Source: Hyphomonas sp.
Lineage (GTDB): Bacteria; Pseudomonadota; Alphaproteobacteria; Caulobacterales; Hyphomonadaceae
Assembly (NCBI GenBank): GCA_003486945.1
Contig: DNFL01000107.1
Span: 1-5,927 of the forward strand
Direction: 5' to 3'
DNA: 5,927 bases
Positions 1 through 5,893 of this stretch are shown here, piece after piece (position 1 is the first letter of the stretch; the number at the start of each line of letters is the position of its first letter). Position numbers and translations under genes: made by a program. Under the pieces are notes generated by a model. The model ran no database searches. It saw only the letters and a list, made by a program, of their open reading frames with translations, and was not told where the DNA came from.

Positions 1-353
1 GTCTGGATGGCGTGCATCTCGACCTCGGCAAGCTTTTCCAAAACCTCCGGAATATCCTTCAGCGCGACCCAGTTGAACTGGATGTTCTGCCGCGTCGTGA
101 AATGACCGAAGCCCCGGTCATAGTCGCGCGCGATCTCGCCCAGCCGGCGCAGCTGGCGCGGGGAAAGCTGGCCATACGGAATGGCGATGCGCAGCATGTA
201 GGCGTGCAGTTGCAGGTAAACACCGTTCTGCAGGCGCAGCGGTTTGAACTCGTCCTCGGTCAGCGTTCCGGCAAGGCGGCGCGCGACCTGGCCGCGGAAC
301 TGTTCCACTCGCTCCGCAACGAGGCGGGCGTCGAACTGATCATAGCGATACAT
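1..353 (-). CDS. cysI: Nitrite/sulfite reductase hemoprotein, N-terminal part (runs off left edge)
   Basis: This is the 5' end of a siroheme/[4Fe-4S] sulfite reductase gene. The family reduces sulfite to sulfide in the cytoplasm during assimilatory sulfur metabolism. About 117 complete codons are visible. The protein starts MYRYDQFD. It carries family landmarks of the ferredoxin-like half domain: LRLQNGVYLQLHAYMLR (about residues 39-55), IPYGQLSPRQLRRL (58-71) and GHFTTRQNIQFNW (83-95). The last of these is the characteristic arginine-containing segment near the siroheme site. The cysteines that bind the iron-sulfur cluster would lie beyond the left edge. The ATG overlaps the stop of the upstream GST gene as TGATG. 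An AGAGAGA Shine-Dalgarno-like stretch (361-367) sits 7 nt upstream and supports this start. Full-length alphaproteobacterial relatives have roughly 550 residues. Assimilatory nitrite reductases share this fold, but the adjacent cysG and DUF2849 genes favour a sulfite role. Confidence 0.92.
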   Translation of the reverse strand, partial: MYRYDQFDARLVAERVEQFRGQVARRLAGTLTEDEFKPLRLQNGVYLQLHAYMLRIAIPYGQLSPRQLRRLGEIARDYDRGFGHFTTRQNIQFNWVALKDIPEVLEKLAEVEMHAIQ

Positions 354-976
354 CAGGCAATCTCTCTGGCGTGCGGAATGCCGAGAGCGTCCTCGACCCG
401 CAGCACCCATCTGTCCACGGACGGATAGACGCCGAGATCAAAGCCGCCTTCATGCGCGACACGCGTATAGGCAACAAGGGCAATGTCGGCCACCGAAAGC
501 CCCCTGCCCGCGAGCCAGTCGCGGCCATTCAGGCGTTGCTCCATGATGGACAAGGCATAGTTGCCCTTCACCGTCAGAGCCGGATCGATATCGACATCAG
601 ATTTTTTGAGGTAGTGCTTCTGGAACCGGCGCACGGCGATGGCCGTCTCGTGCGAATATTGCTCCCAGAACAACCAGCTGAACGCTTCGGCACGCTCGAA
701 ACCATCCTCCGGCACAAGGCGCGAACCTTCGGCAAGATAGAGCATGATCGCGTTTGACTGCGGCAGCACGCGCCCGTCCGGCCAGCGCGCCACGGGCACC
801 TGGCCTGCTGGATTGATCGACAGGAAAGTCGGCGTGCGCGTCTCGGCCTTCAGCACGTCCACCGTCACCCAATCATAGGAAATCCCGAGCAGGTCAGCGG
901 TCCATTTCGGCTTCAGGCAATTGCCGGACACCGGGTCGCCGAAAAGCGTGAACCCGGATTTGGAAGGTGTTGTCAT
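353..976 (-). CDS. Glutathione S-transferase family protein within the cys operon
   Basis: This 207-residue protein has the two-domain cytosolic GST layout. The N-terminal thioredoxin-like domain (about 8-84) carries VSGNCLKPKW (16-25), where Ser18, Asn19 or Cys20 is the probable glutathione-activating position. It also has the cis-proline loop GQVPV (58-62) and the glutathione-binding QSNAIMLYL (73-81). The all-helical C-terminal domain contains SVADIAL (161-167), the S-x-x-D capping box of GSTs. Length is normal for the family, about 200-220. The ATG at 976 forms a TGATG overlap with the DUF2849 stop. A GTG one codon upstream (979) is an alternative start, which would add one residue. The gene sits between DUF2849 and cysI with no spacing and so is probably co-transcribed and translationally coupled. 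The substrate cannot be read from sequence. A link to glutathione-dependent handling of sulfite or reactive sulfur is only an inference from position. Confidence 0.9.
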   Translation of the reverse strand: MTTPSKSGFTLFGDPVSGNCLKPKWTADLLGISYDWVTVDVLKAETRTPTFLSINPAGQVPVARWPDGRVLPQSNAIMLYLAEGSRLVPEDGFERAEAFSWLFWEQYSHETAIAVRRFQKHYLKKSDVDIDPALTVKGNYALSIMEQRLNGRDWLAGRGLSVADIALVAYTRVAHEGGFDLGVYPSVDRWVLRVEDALGIPHAREIA

Positions 977-1290
977 CACACCGTCTCAAGCTTTGTCGCG
1001 CCGAAACTGCGGGCTGCTTCGGCGCGCATCGCTTCGCGCAGCGTCTCACGTCCGGTGATCTCGCCGGTCGCGGTCACTTCCATGAAATAGGGATCAGTCA
1101 CACGGCCTTCCTGCTTCAAAGATGCGGCAAGGCGCGCTTCAGCTTCCTCGCCGGTGAAGACGCCGACGCGGCGCACGTCTTCCGTCCACGAACCATCGGT
1201 GGCGAGCCAGATGGAGCGGCCGGTGGCCGTGTCCCAGCCGGTCACGGCTTTCGGAGTCTCGGGCTTCAGTTTGGGGCGCACAGAGGTCAT
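976..1290 (-). CDS. DUF2849 family protein, sulfite-reduction operon
   Basis: This is a small protein of 104 residues, soluble in appearance, with no signal peptide or membrane segment. It resembles DUF2849, a short alphaproteobacterial family regularly found between siroheme synthase and sulfite reductase genes. Visible family-like stretches are AVTGWDTATGRSIWL (15-29), GSWTEDVRRVGVF (33-45) and VTDPYFMEV (64-72), followed by a charged helical tail with REAMRAEAARSFG. No catalytic motif is apparent and the function is unknown. The start is firm: the Shine-Dalgarno GAGGAG (1300-1305) lies 9 nt before the ATG and also encodes the last two glutamates of CysG. The stop is shared with the downstream GST start as TGATG. 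Its place in the operon suggests an accessory role in sulfite reduction or siroheme handling. That is inference. Confidence 0.88.
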   Translation of the reverse strand: MTSVRPKLKPETPKAVTGWDTATGRSIWLATDGSWTEDVRRVGVFTGEEAEARLAASLKQEGRVTDPYFMEVTATGEITGRETLREAMRAEAARSFGATKLETV

Positions 1291-1296
1291 GTCGGA

Positions 1297-2712
1297 TTAC
1301 TCCTCGAAAGCAAGGGCTTCATGCCGGGCAGCGCCGGCGAATTCAGGCGGAAGGAACTGGGCGAGCGAGGCATTGGCAAGTGGCAGGCCGGCCACTTCAC
1401 CGATGATCAGCAGGGCGGGACCCGTGATCCCCTCGTCCTCGATCAGGAACGGCAGCTCGGAGAGCACACCGAATACCCGCACTTCGTCCGGGCGCGTCCC
1501 GTTCTCGATCACGGCAATCGGGGTCGACGGATCGCGGCCAGCGGCCACAAGGCGTTCGGCAATCACCGGCGCGGTATCAACGCCCATGAAAACCACCACG
1601 GTCTGCGCCGGGCGGGCCAGCGATTTCCAGTCAAGCTCCGGCACGCCGCCCGCTTTCGCGTGGCCCGTCACGAAGGTCAGCGTCTGGGCATGGTCTCGGT
1701 GCGTCAGGGGCACACCGGCTGAGGCCGCACATCCGAGGGCGGATGAAATGCCGGGCACGACATGCGCCTCGACACCCGCGCCGAGCACAGCGTCGAGCTC
1801 CTCGCCGCCACGTCCGAAGATGAACGGGTCGCCGCCCTTCAGGCGCACGACGCGCAAGCCTTCGCGGGCCGACGCCACAAGGCGCGCCTCAATCTCGGCC
1901 TGCGGCACGGAATGATCACCCTTCGACTTGCCGACCGGCACGCGCGCCGCATCGCGTCGGATCAGCGACAGGATATCCTGGCTGACGAGGCGGTCGTAAT
2001 AAATGACATCGGCCTCCTGGATCAGGCGCAGTGCCTTCAGTGTCAGCAGCTCCGGATCACCGGGACCAGCGCCGACGATATGCACCACCCCTGCCCGCCG
2101 CTGCGGCTCGCGCGCGGCCTCCTTCAGCAGCGCCTCGGCCTTGTCGAAGTCTCCCGCATAGGCCGCCGCAGCTGCGGGTCCGGCCAGCGCCCGTTCCCAG
2201 AACCGGCGGCGCGCCGTCTGATCCGGGATTGCGCCCGACACGAAACCGCGCAGCTTTCCGGCCAGCGAGGCAAACTCACCCGCGCGCTGCGGAATGATCG
2301 CCTCGAGCTTTTCGCGCAGCGCCTTGACCAGCACCGGCGCGTTGCCGCCCGACCCGATCGCGGCGACGACCTCGCCCCGGTCAATGATGGAAGGAACTGT
2401 AAAATCGCAGAGCTCCGGCGCATCGACGACATTCACCGGAATGCCGCGCGCGCGCACTTCGGCCAGAATCTCCGCCCGGCGCGGCACATCGGCGATGATC
2501 GCAAGGCGGGCACTCTCGAGCACCGCGCGCGTCGCCGAAGGCACCGAATGGACGACCCGTTCTGCAAACTCCGCTAATGCCACATCGCCCACCTGCACAA
2601 GTTCAGCGGGCGACGAGACGAGCAGCCGCAGCTTGCGCGCGGCTTCCTCGCCATCGCCGAAAACCACGATGCGGGCGCCTTCAAGGTTGAAGAAGGCCGG
2701 AAACTGGCGCAT
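1297..2712 (-). CDS. cysG: Siroheme synthase (methyltransferase, dehydrogenase and ferrochelatase)
   Basis: This trifunctional cytoplasmic enzyme of about 471 residues converts uroporphyrinogen III to siroheme by SAM-dependent dimethylation, NAD-dependent oxidation and iron insertion. The N-terminal dehydrogenase/chelatase module has the nucleotide-binding FGDGEEAARKLRLL (18-31). It also has NVVDAP (94-99), whose Asp97 corresponds to catalytic Asp104 of the enterobacterial enzyme, then VPSIIDR and GSGGNAPVL, and the linker RRRFWE. The C-terminal methyltransferase begins near residue 210 with VGAGPGDPELLTLKA (213-227). It continues with YYDRLVS, whose Asp240 aligns with Asp248 of the enterobacterial protein, then RLKGGDPFIFGRGGEEL, VPGISSALG, LTHRDHAQ, FMGVDTAP and ENGT. 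All expected motifs are present, so the enzyme should be active. I chose ATG 2712 over a TTG at 2721 for two reasons. An AAGAGAG Shine-Dalgarno (2722-2728) is 9 nt from the ATG but directly abuts the TTG. Homologues also start close to this FFNLEG region. The gene is first in the operon, and siroheme is the cofactor of the downstream CysI. Confidence 0.96.
   Translation of the reverse strand: MRQFPAFFNLEGARIVVFGDGEEAARKLRLLVSSPAELVQVGDVALAEFAERVVHSVPSATRAVLESARLAIIADVPRRAEILAEVRARGIPVNVVDAPELCDFTVPSIIDRGEVVAAIGSGGNAPVLVKALREKLEAIIPQRAGEFASLAGKLRGFVSGAIPDQTARRRFWERALAGPAAAAAYAGDFDKAEALLKEAAREPQRRAGVVHIVGAGPGDPELLTLKALRLIQEADVIYYDRLVSQDILSLIRRDAARVPVGKSKGDHSVPQAEIEARLVASAREGLRVVRLKGGDPFIFGRGGEELDAVLGAGVEAHVVPGISSALGCAASAGVPLTHRDHAQTLTFVTGHAKAGGVPELDWKSLARPAQTVVVFMGVDTAPVIAERLVAAGRDPSTPIAVIENGTRPDEVRVFGVLSELPFLIEDEGITGPALLIIGEVAGLPLANASLAQFLPPEFAGAARHEALAFEE
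1300..1305 (-). promoter_or_regulatory. Ribosome binding site of the DUF2849 gene inside the cysG 3' end
   Basis: On the minus strand this reads GAGGAG, a strong Shine-Dalgarno core 9 nt before the ATG at 1290. The same six bases are the last two codons (Glu-Glu) of cysG. A ribosome finishing cysG therefore clears the site just before reinitiation, which fits coupled translation. Confidence 0.75.
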
Positions 2713-2721
2713 GGGGCGCAA

Positions 2722-2728
2722 CTCTCTT
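2722..2728 (-). promoter_or_regulatory. Ribosome binding site that decides the cysG start
   Basis: The minus strand reads AAGAGAG here, 9 nt before ATG 2712. It directly abuts the alternative TTG at 2721, leaving no room for a ribosome to use that codon. This favours the 471-residue CysG. Confidence 0.65.
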
Positions 2729-2741
2729 GTTTAGCTGGAAT

Positions 2742-2766
2742 GCGGGCTCACATACACTGAACCCGC
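2742..2766. promoter_or_regulatory. Inverted repeat, candidate LysR-type operator (T-N11-A)
   Basis: GCGGGCTCA (2742-2750) and TGAACCCGC (2758-2766) form an inverted repeat with 9-bp arms, one mismatch and a 7-nt centre. Inside it T2748 and A2760 are separated by exactly 11 bases with symmetric flanks, which is the T-N11-A dyad of LysR-family binding sites. It is centred about 42 nt before the cysG ATG and about 69 nt before the regulator ATG. Divergent placement next to a LysR gene is the classical arrangement. Binding by this particular regulator is inference. Confidence 0.55.
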
Positions 2767-2822
2767 TTGACGGCCCCGCAGCAACGGGCAACCCCTAAGA
2801 CGAGCTTTTAGAGAAACTATCC

Positions 2823-3755
2823 ATGTCCGACACGCCCGACCGCCTGCCGCCGCTCAACGCCCTGCGCGCCTTCGCGGCCGCGGCGCGCCGCCTCTCCTTC
2901 ACGCAGGCGGCAGAAGAGCTGAATGTCACCCCGGGCGCGATTTCCCAACAGATTCGTCAGCTGGAGGACTTCGCCGGCACCCCGTTGTTCAAGAGAACGG
3001 GTCGTTCCGTATTGCTGACCGACGCTGCCCAGGCAAGCCTTCCCCTTGTGCGCGAAGCCTTTGAGCGCATCGCCGAAGCCGGCCGTATCATGCAGGCCCC
3101 TGCCCGCAAGGGCAGAGTCATGGTTTCCAGCGCGCCCTCGTTTGCCGCCAAATGGCTCGCCCCTAGGCTCGAAAAATTTCACCGTGCGAATGAAGGCATC
3201 GAGGCCTGGATCTCTGCCGACATGTCGCTGACCGACTTCAACACCGCCGATGCCGACCTCGCCATACGCTACGGCCGGGGCAATTATGACGGCCTCAAAT
3301 CCGAGAAACTGCTGGACGAAACGGTGCTGCCCGTCTGCTCGCCGCGCCTGCTGGAAGGCCCGGACGCGATCCGCAGGCCCGAAGACCTGAAGCACCACAC
3401 GCTGCTGCACGACGAAAGCTCCGAGAACGACCCCTCCTGCCCCGACTGGGCGAGCTGGCTGAAGGCGCACGGCGTGGCGGGCGTGGATGGCACCAAGGGA
3501 CCCCGCTTCAATCAGGGCATACTCGTGATCGAATCCGCCGCCGCCGGCCGCGGCGTCGCCCTCGCCAAGCAGGCGATTGCGGCGAATGATATCGCTGCCG
3601 GCCGCCTCGTCGCGCCGTTTGCGAGCGGATCAACCCCGATTGATTTTGGATACTGGCTCGTCTGGCCGAAAGGCCGCCACCTGACGCCGGACGTGCGCGC
3701 CTTCATCAAATGGATCAAGGACGAAGCGACAAGCAGCGAAGTCGTCGGCGTTTAA
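2823..3755 (+). CDS. LysR-type transcriptional regulator, GcvA-like
   Basis: This 310-residue protein has normal LTTR length and layout. The N-terminal winged helix-turn-helix covers about residues 9-67: LPPLNALRAFAAAARRLSF, then TQAAEELNVTPGAISQQI (the helix-turn-helix), QLEDFAGTPLFKRTGR and LLTDA. A linker helix follows to about 92. The periplasmic-binding-protein-like effector domain starts around RVMVSSAPSFAAKWLAPRL (97-115) and includes DADLAIRYGRG and VLPVCSPRLL. The opening resembles the GcvA subgroup, but effector and targets cannot be predicted from this. It is transcribed away from cysG across a region with a T-N11-A dyad, so control of the cys operon and autoregulation are plausible. 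The upstream Shine-Dalgarno is weak (AGAGAA about 7 nt before the ATG). The stop overlaps the stop of the convergent TipN-like gene, leaving no room for an intergenic terminator. Confidence 0.93.
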   Translation: MSDTPDRLPPLNALRAFAAAARRLSFTQAAEELNVTPGAISQQIRQLEDFAGTPLFKRTGRSVLLTDAAQASLPLVREAFERIAEAGRIMQAPARKGRVMVSSAPSFAAKWLAPRLEKFHRANEGIEAWISADMSLTDFNTADADLAIRYGRGNYDGLKSEKLLDETVLPVCSPRLLEGPDAIRRPEDLKHHTLLHDESSENDPSCPDWASWLKAHGVAGVDGTKGPRFNQGILVIESAAAGRGVALAKQAIAANDIAAGRLVAPFASGSTPIDFGYWLVWPKGRHLTPDVRAFIKWIKDEATSSEVVGV

Positions 3756-5656
3756 AGCGCGGCGTCCACCAGCAGGAAGGCCGCAAGGCGCGCGCTGGCA
3801 TTGCGGCTGGTGCTTTGGGTCTGGTCGAGCGCGGCAAGGGCATCGGCCTGTTCGAGCGCCGCAAAATTGCGCGCAAGTTCCATCAATTTCGGGTCGCCGC
3901 GCAGGCGCTGGGCCACACGGTCAACCTCCTTGCCGGCCTGTTCGCGGATCGCTTCTCGGCGCGGACCATCGCCCTTGAGGCTCGCCGAAGCGATGCGCTT
4001 TTTCGACCGGGGACGGAACACTTCGCCGAGCTGAATGCCCGAAGATTGCAGGCGCGAGACGAGCGTTTCGGCGACCGTTTCGCGGTCCTCCGGGGTAGAG
4101 CCATGCTCCTCGCGGCTGAGATCGGTCATGATATCACGCAGCGATGATCCGCCTGCGGAGGGTCCGGTCAGCTGATCGGTCGCGCGGCGCCGCGGCAATT
4201 CCGGCGGCGCATCGTCGTGGCGGCGGCGCAGCATCAGCGGCTCACCTTCGCGCGACGTGACATCGCGGCCAAGCACAAGCGGCGGCTCACCGGAGGCACT
4301 GGTTGCGGCAGCGGCAATCACGGCATCAGCACTTGCCTCGAACAGGTCATCATCCATCGAGCCCCGGCCGAGCGGCGCGCGGCTGCCATTGCCGTTCGAA
4401 TAGGACGGTGTGTGACCATTGCTGTGGCCATGCCCGTTCGCTGCGCCGTTGGCGTAGCCATTGGACTGCGGCGCGCCCGGCGCGGAAAGGCTGGGGCGCT
4501 GCGGCGGGGGCGCAAGTGTCTGCACGGGCTCCGGCGCGGGAATACCGGTCTGGCGGGCGAGGCTCTCGCCTTCGATCCGCGCGGCATAGCTTGCCGTGCG
4601 CAGGGCATAGGCAGCTTGCTCACCCGCTTCACGCAGACGGGCCAGCGCGCGGGCGGCCTCCTCGGCTGCGCCCCGGGCGGCGTGATTGATTTCGGCATTC
4701 GCCTGACGCGCACCATCAAGCGCAGAGGCGACCGCACCTTTAAGCGCATCGCCAGTGGTGGCAGCGGCCGCAGCGGCGACTTCGCTGGCGCGCACAGCGG
4801 CGTCCACCGTGCGCCGGGATTGTTCCAGCTTGTCTTCGATACGGGTGATCGAGAAGGTCAGCGCTTCGGTGCGGGTCGCTGCTTCGCGCGCGAGGCCGTC
4901 GAGTGCATCAAGGCGGCGAGCAAGATCATCCCCGGCGCGCTGCATGGAGCCGAGGCGGTTTTCCAGCGCGGTGTCAGCGCGGCCCACTTCATCGCTCGCC
5001 TGACGAGCGGCGCTGACCATCATCTGCGCCTGGCGCGGAATGGCTTCGCTCATCGTCGTGATCTGACTGCGCAGGTCGCGCGCGAGGGCTTCCAGTGCCT
5101 GACGTTCGGCGGAAAGGCGCGTAACGAGATCGCGCGCATTGTCAGAGGTTGCGTAGGATACGGACTCAAGGCGCAGGCGCTCGTCGCCAATCTCGCCGGC
5201 CATCGCCTTCATCGCGGTCAGCGCGTGCGCCATCGCGTGGTCGATCTCGCTGGCGGCCTGTTTCATCTGTTCGGCAAAGGTAATGCCTTCGGTGCCCGCC
5301 TCGCGCGCCGGCGCCATCAGGCGGACCGCGGCTTCGAGCACGAGCGCATTGGCGGCAGAGGCGCGGCGACTGGAACGGCCCATGAAGCCGGCCATGATGA
5401 TCAGGAAAGCAGGTGTGATCGCCGCAATGGCAACCGCCGCAACCAGCAGCGGCGAAAGCCCTTCAACGAGATCAGGCCCGCCAAGTCCGAAGAATCCGAG
5501 GGTAACGCCCCCGGTCCAGAGCGCGGCAAGGCCGCAAGCAAGCCCCACCATCCATCCGCCACCGTGTTTCGCCATCTCGAAATTCTGAGAGGCCTGGTGA
5601 CGGGCAAGATCATCCCGGCCCGAAGGGCGCACGGAAGAAGCTTCTGTCATATCCAA
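3752..5656 (-). CDS. TipN-like membrane-anchored coiled-coil protein (probable cell-pole factor)
   Basis: This is a protein of 634 residues from TTG 5656, or 632 from ATG 5650. After a short polar N-terminus come two hydrophobic segments, about 35-58 (starting WMVGLACGLAALW) and 67-92 (ending AFLIIMAGFM), which probably form a membrane hairpin. An Ala/Glu/Arg-rich region at about 100-370 has the heptad-like character of a long coiled coil. A flexible linker (about 371-500) is Pro-rich, then Asn/Gly/His-rich around 397-425. A conserved-looking C-terminal domain (about 500-634) contains ETLVSRLQSSGIQLGEVF and ends AAFLLVDAAL. Two N-terminal membrane segments followed by a coiled coil is the architecture of TipN, the Caulobacter new-pole marker. 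This protein is shorter than the roughly 890 residues of that protein. I assign it by architecture and lineage, not by alignment. Other membrane-bound coiled-coil scaffolds remain possible. GGCAGG lies 7 nt before the TTG. The ATG could instead be used on a leaderless transcript. Confidence 0.85.
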   Translation of the reverse strand: MDMTEASSVRPSGRDDLARHQASQNFEMAKHGGGWMVGLACGLAALWTGGVTLGFFGLGGPDLVEGLSPLLVAAVAIAAITPAFLIIMAGFMGRSSRRASAANALVLEAAVRLMAPAREAGTEGITFAEQMKQAASEIDHAMAHALTAMKAMAGEIGDERLRLESVSYATSDNARDLVTRLSAERQALEALARDLRSQITTMSEAIPRQAQMMVSAARQASDEVGRADTALENRLGSMQRAGDDLARRLDALDGLAREAATRTEALTFSITRIEDKLEQSRRTVDAAVRASEVAAAAAATTGDALKGAVASALDGARQANAEINHAARGAAEEAARALARLREAGEQAAYALRTASYAARIEGESLARQTGIPAPEPVQTLAPPPQRPSLSAPGAPQSNGYANGAANGHGHSNGHTPSYSNGNGSRAPLGRGSMDDDLFEASADAVIAAAATSASGEPPLVLGRDVTSREGEPLMLRRRHDDAPPELPRRRATDQLTGPSAGGSSLRDIMTDLSREEHGSTPEDRETVAETLVSRLQSSGIQLGEVFRPRSKKRIASASLKGDGPRREAIREQAGKEVDRVAQRLRGDPKLMELARNFAALEQADALAALDQTQSTSRNASARLAAFLLVDAAL

Positions 5657-5726
5657 TGTATAACCTGCCTGTCGCGATGCCGCGAGCGCAGATTACACGC
5701 CAGGTGATTAAGGCTTTGCAGGAATT
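5657..5726 (-). promoter_or_regulatory. Upstream region of the TipN-like gene, possible promoter
   Basis: This 70-nt gap lies between the small ORF and the TipN-like gene. On the minus strand TATACA (5657-5662) resembles a -10 element placed so that transcription would begin at or next to ATG 5650. No matching -35 hexamer is seen 16-19 nt upstream. GGCAGG (5664-5669) could instead serve as a Shine-Dalgarno for TTG 5656. A short TCGCG/CGCGA hairpin (5672-5685) may be only a product of GC-rich sequence. A GANTC site lies just beyond, at 5735-5739. Confidence 0.35.
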
Positions 5727-5870
5727 CTAGCAGAGATTCGATGCGATCTCGGCGCGCTCGCTCGGCTTGTCGTCGTTCTTGTCTGGATTGGCAGGCGCAA
5801 ACTCGAGGCCAAGCCAGGCGAGAATCATCGCCAGCACCACGTTGCGGATCAGGATGAGCAGATCGGTCAT
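5727..5870 (-). CDS. Small single-pass membrane protein, hypothetical
   Basis: This unrecognised ORF of 47 codons plus stop begins MTDLLILIRNVVLAMILAW. Residues about 4-24 are strongly hydrophobic and would form one membrane helix. The rest is a charged, soluble tail rich in Asp, Lys and Glu (PDKNDDKPSERAEI), ending in NLC. The hydrophobic-then-charged composition and a GGGA about 8 nt before the ATG favour a genuine small gene, but it is short and I know no family for it. It lies 70 nt upstream of the TipN-like gene on the same strand and could be co-transcribed with it. Chance is a real alternative in a GC-rich genome, where spurious ORFs are common. Confidence 0.5.
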   Translation of the reverse strand: MTDLLILIRNVVLAMILAWLGLEFAPANPDKNDDKPSERAEIASNLC

Positions 5871-5893
5871 AGCCAAATTCCCGGAGAAACGGA

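Larger units (their letters stand above)
2713..2822. promoter_or_regulatory. Divergent cysG/LysR intergenic control region
   Basis: These 110 nt separate the divergently transcribed cysG operon and LysR-type regulator, so both promoters should lie here or very close by. The strongest feature is the dyad at 2742-2766 (listed separately). For the rightward gene, TTGACG at 2767-2772 resembles a -35 box, but no convincing -10 box follows at 16-18 nt. A poor candidate (CTAAGA, 2795-2800) is 22 nt away. For the leftward operon I see no clear -35/-10 pair. A small CCCG/CGGG hairpin (2775-2788) is also present. I recognise no riboswitch. Promoter boxes are therefore not assigned with confidence. Confidence 0.5.

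Noticed and set aside
12..757. Plus-strand ORFs opposite the cysI fragment and the GST gene
   Set aside because: The minus-strand frames here encode clear sulfite reductase and GST motifs. The plus-strand frames are shadows.
967..2577. Several long plus-strand ORFs opposite cysG, DUF2849 and the end of the GST gene
   Set aside because: They mirror well-recognised minus-strand genes with complete family motifs. Their own translations show no recognisable domain and have skewed Arg/His/Ser-rich composition.
2713..2822. Possible SAM- or sulfur-responsive riboswitch ahead of cysG
   Set aside because: The minus-strand leader is short (under about 110 nt) and I could not match it to a SAM-II or other known riboswitch core. 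Only a small CCCG/CGGG hairpin and a dyad better explained as a protein operator are present.
2817..3470. A 217-codon minus-strand ORF opposite the LysR gene
   Set aside because: The plus-strand LysR protein has full-length helix-turn-helix and effector domains. The antisense frame has no recognisable features.
5672..5685. TCGCG/CGCGA short hairpin
   Set aside because: A five-base stem of pure GC-type sequence is expected by chance in this base composition and has no T-tract.
4217..5707. A 496-codon plus-strand ORF lying antisense to the TipN-like gene
   Set aside because: It is long but has the Arg/Gly/His/Ala-rich, domain-free composition typical of antisense shadow frames in GC-rich DNA. 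It is fully covered by a minus-strand protein with coherent membrane and coiled-coil architecture.
5657..5726. CtrA-type TTAA-N7-TTAA box upstream of the TipN-like gene
   Set aside because: One TTAA is present on the minus strand but no second half lies at the required spacing. The nearest similar element (GTAA) is 11 nt away.
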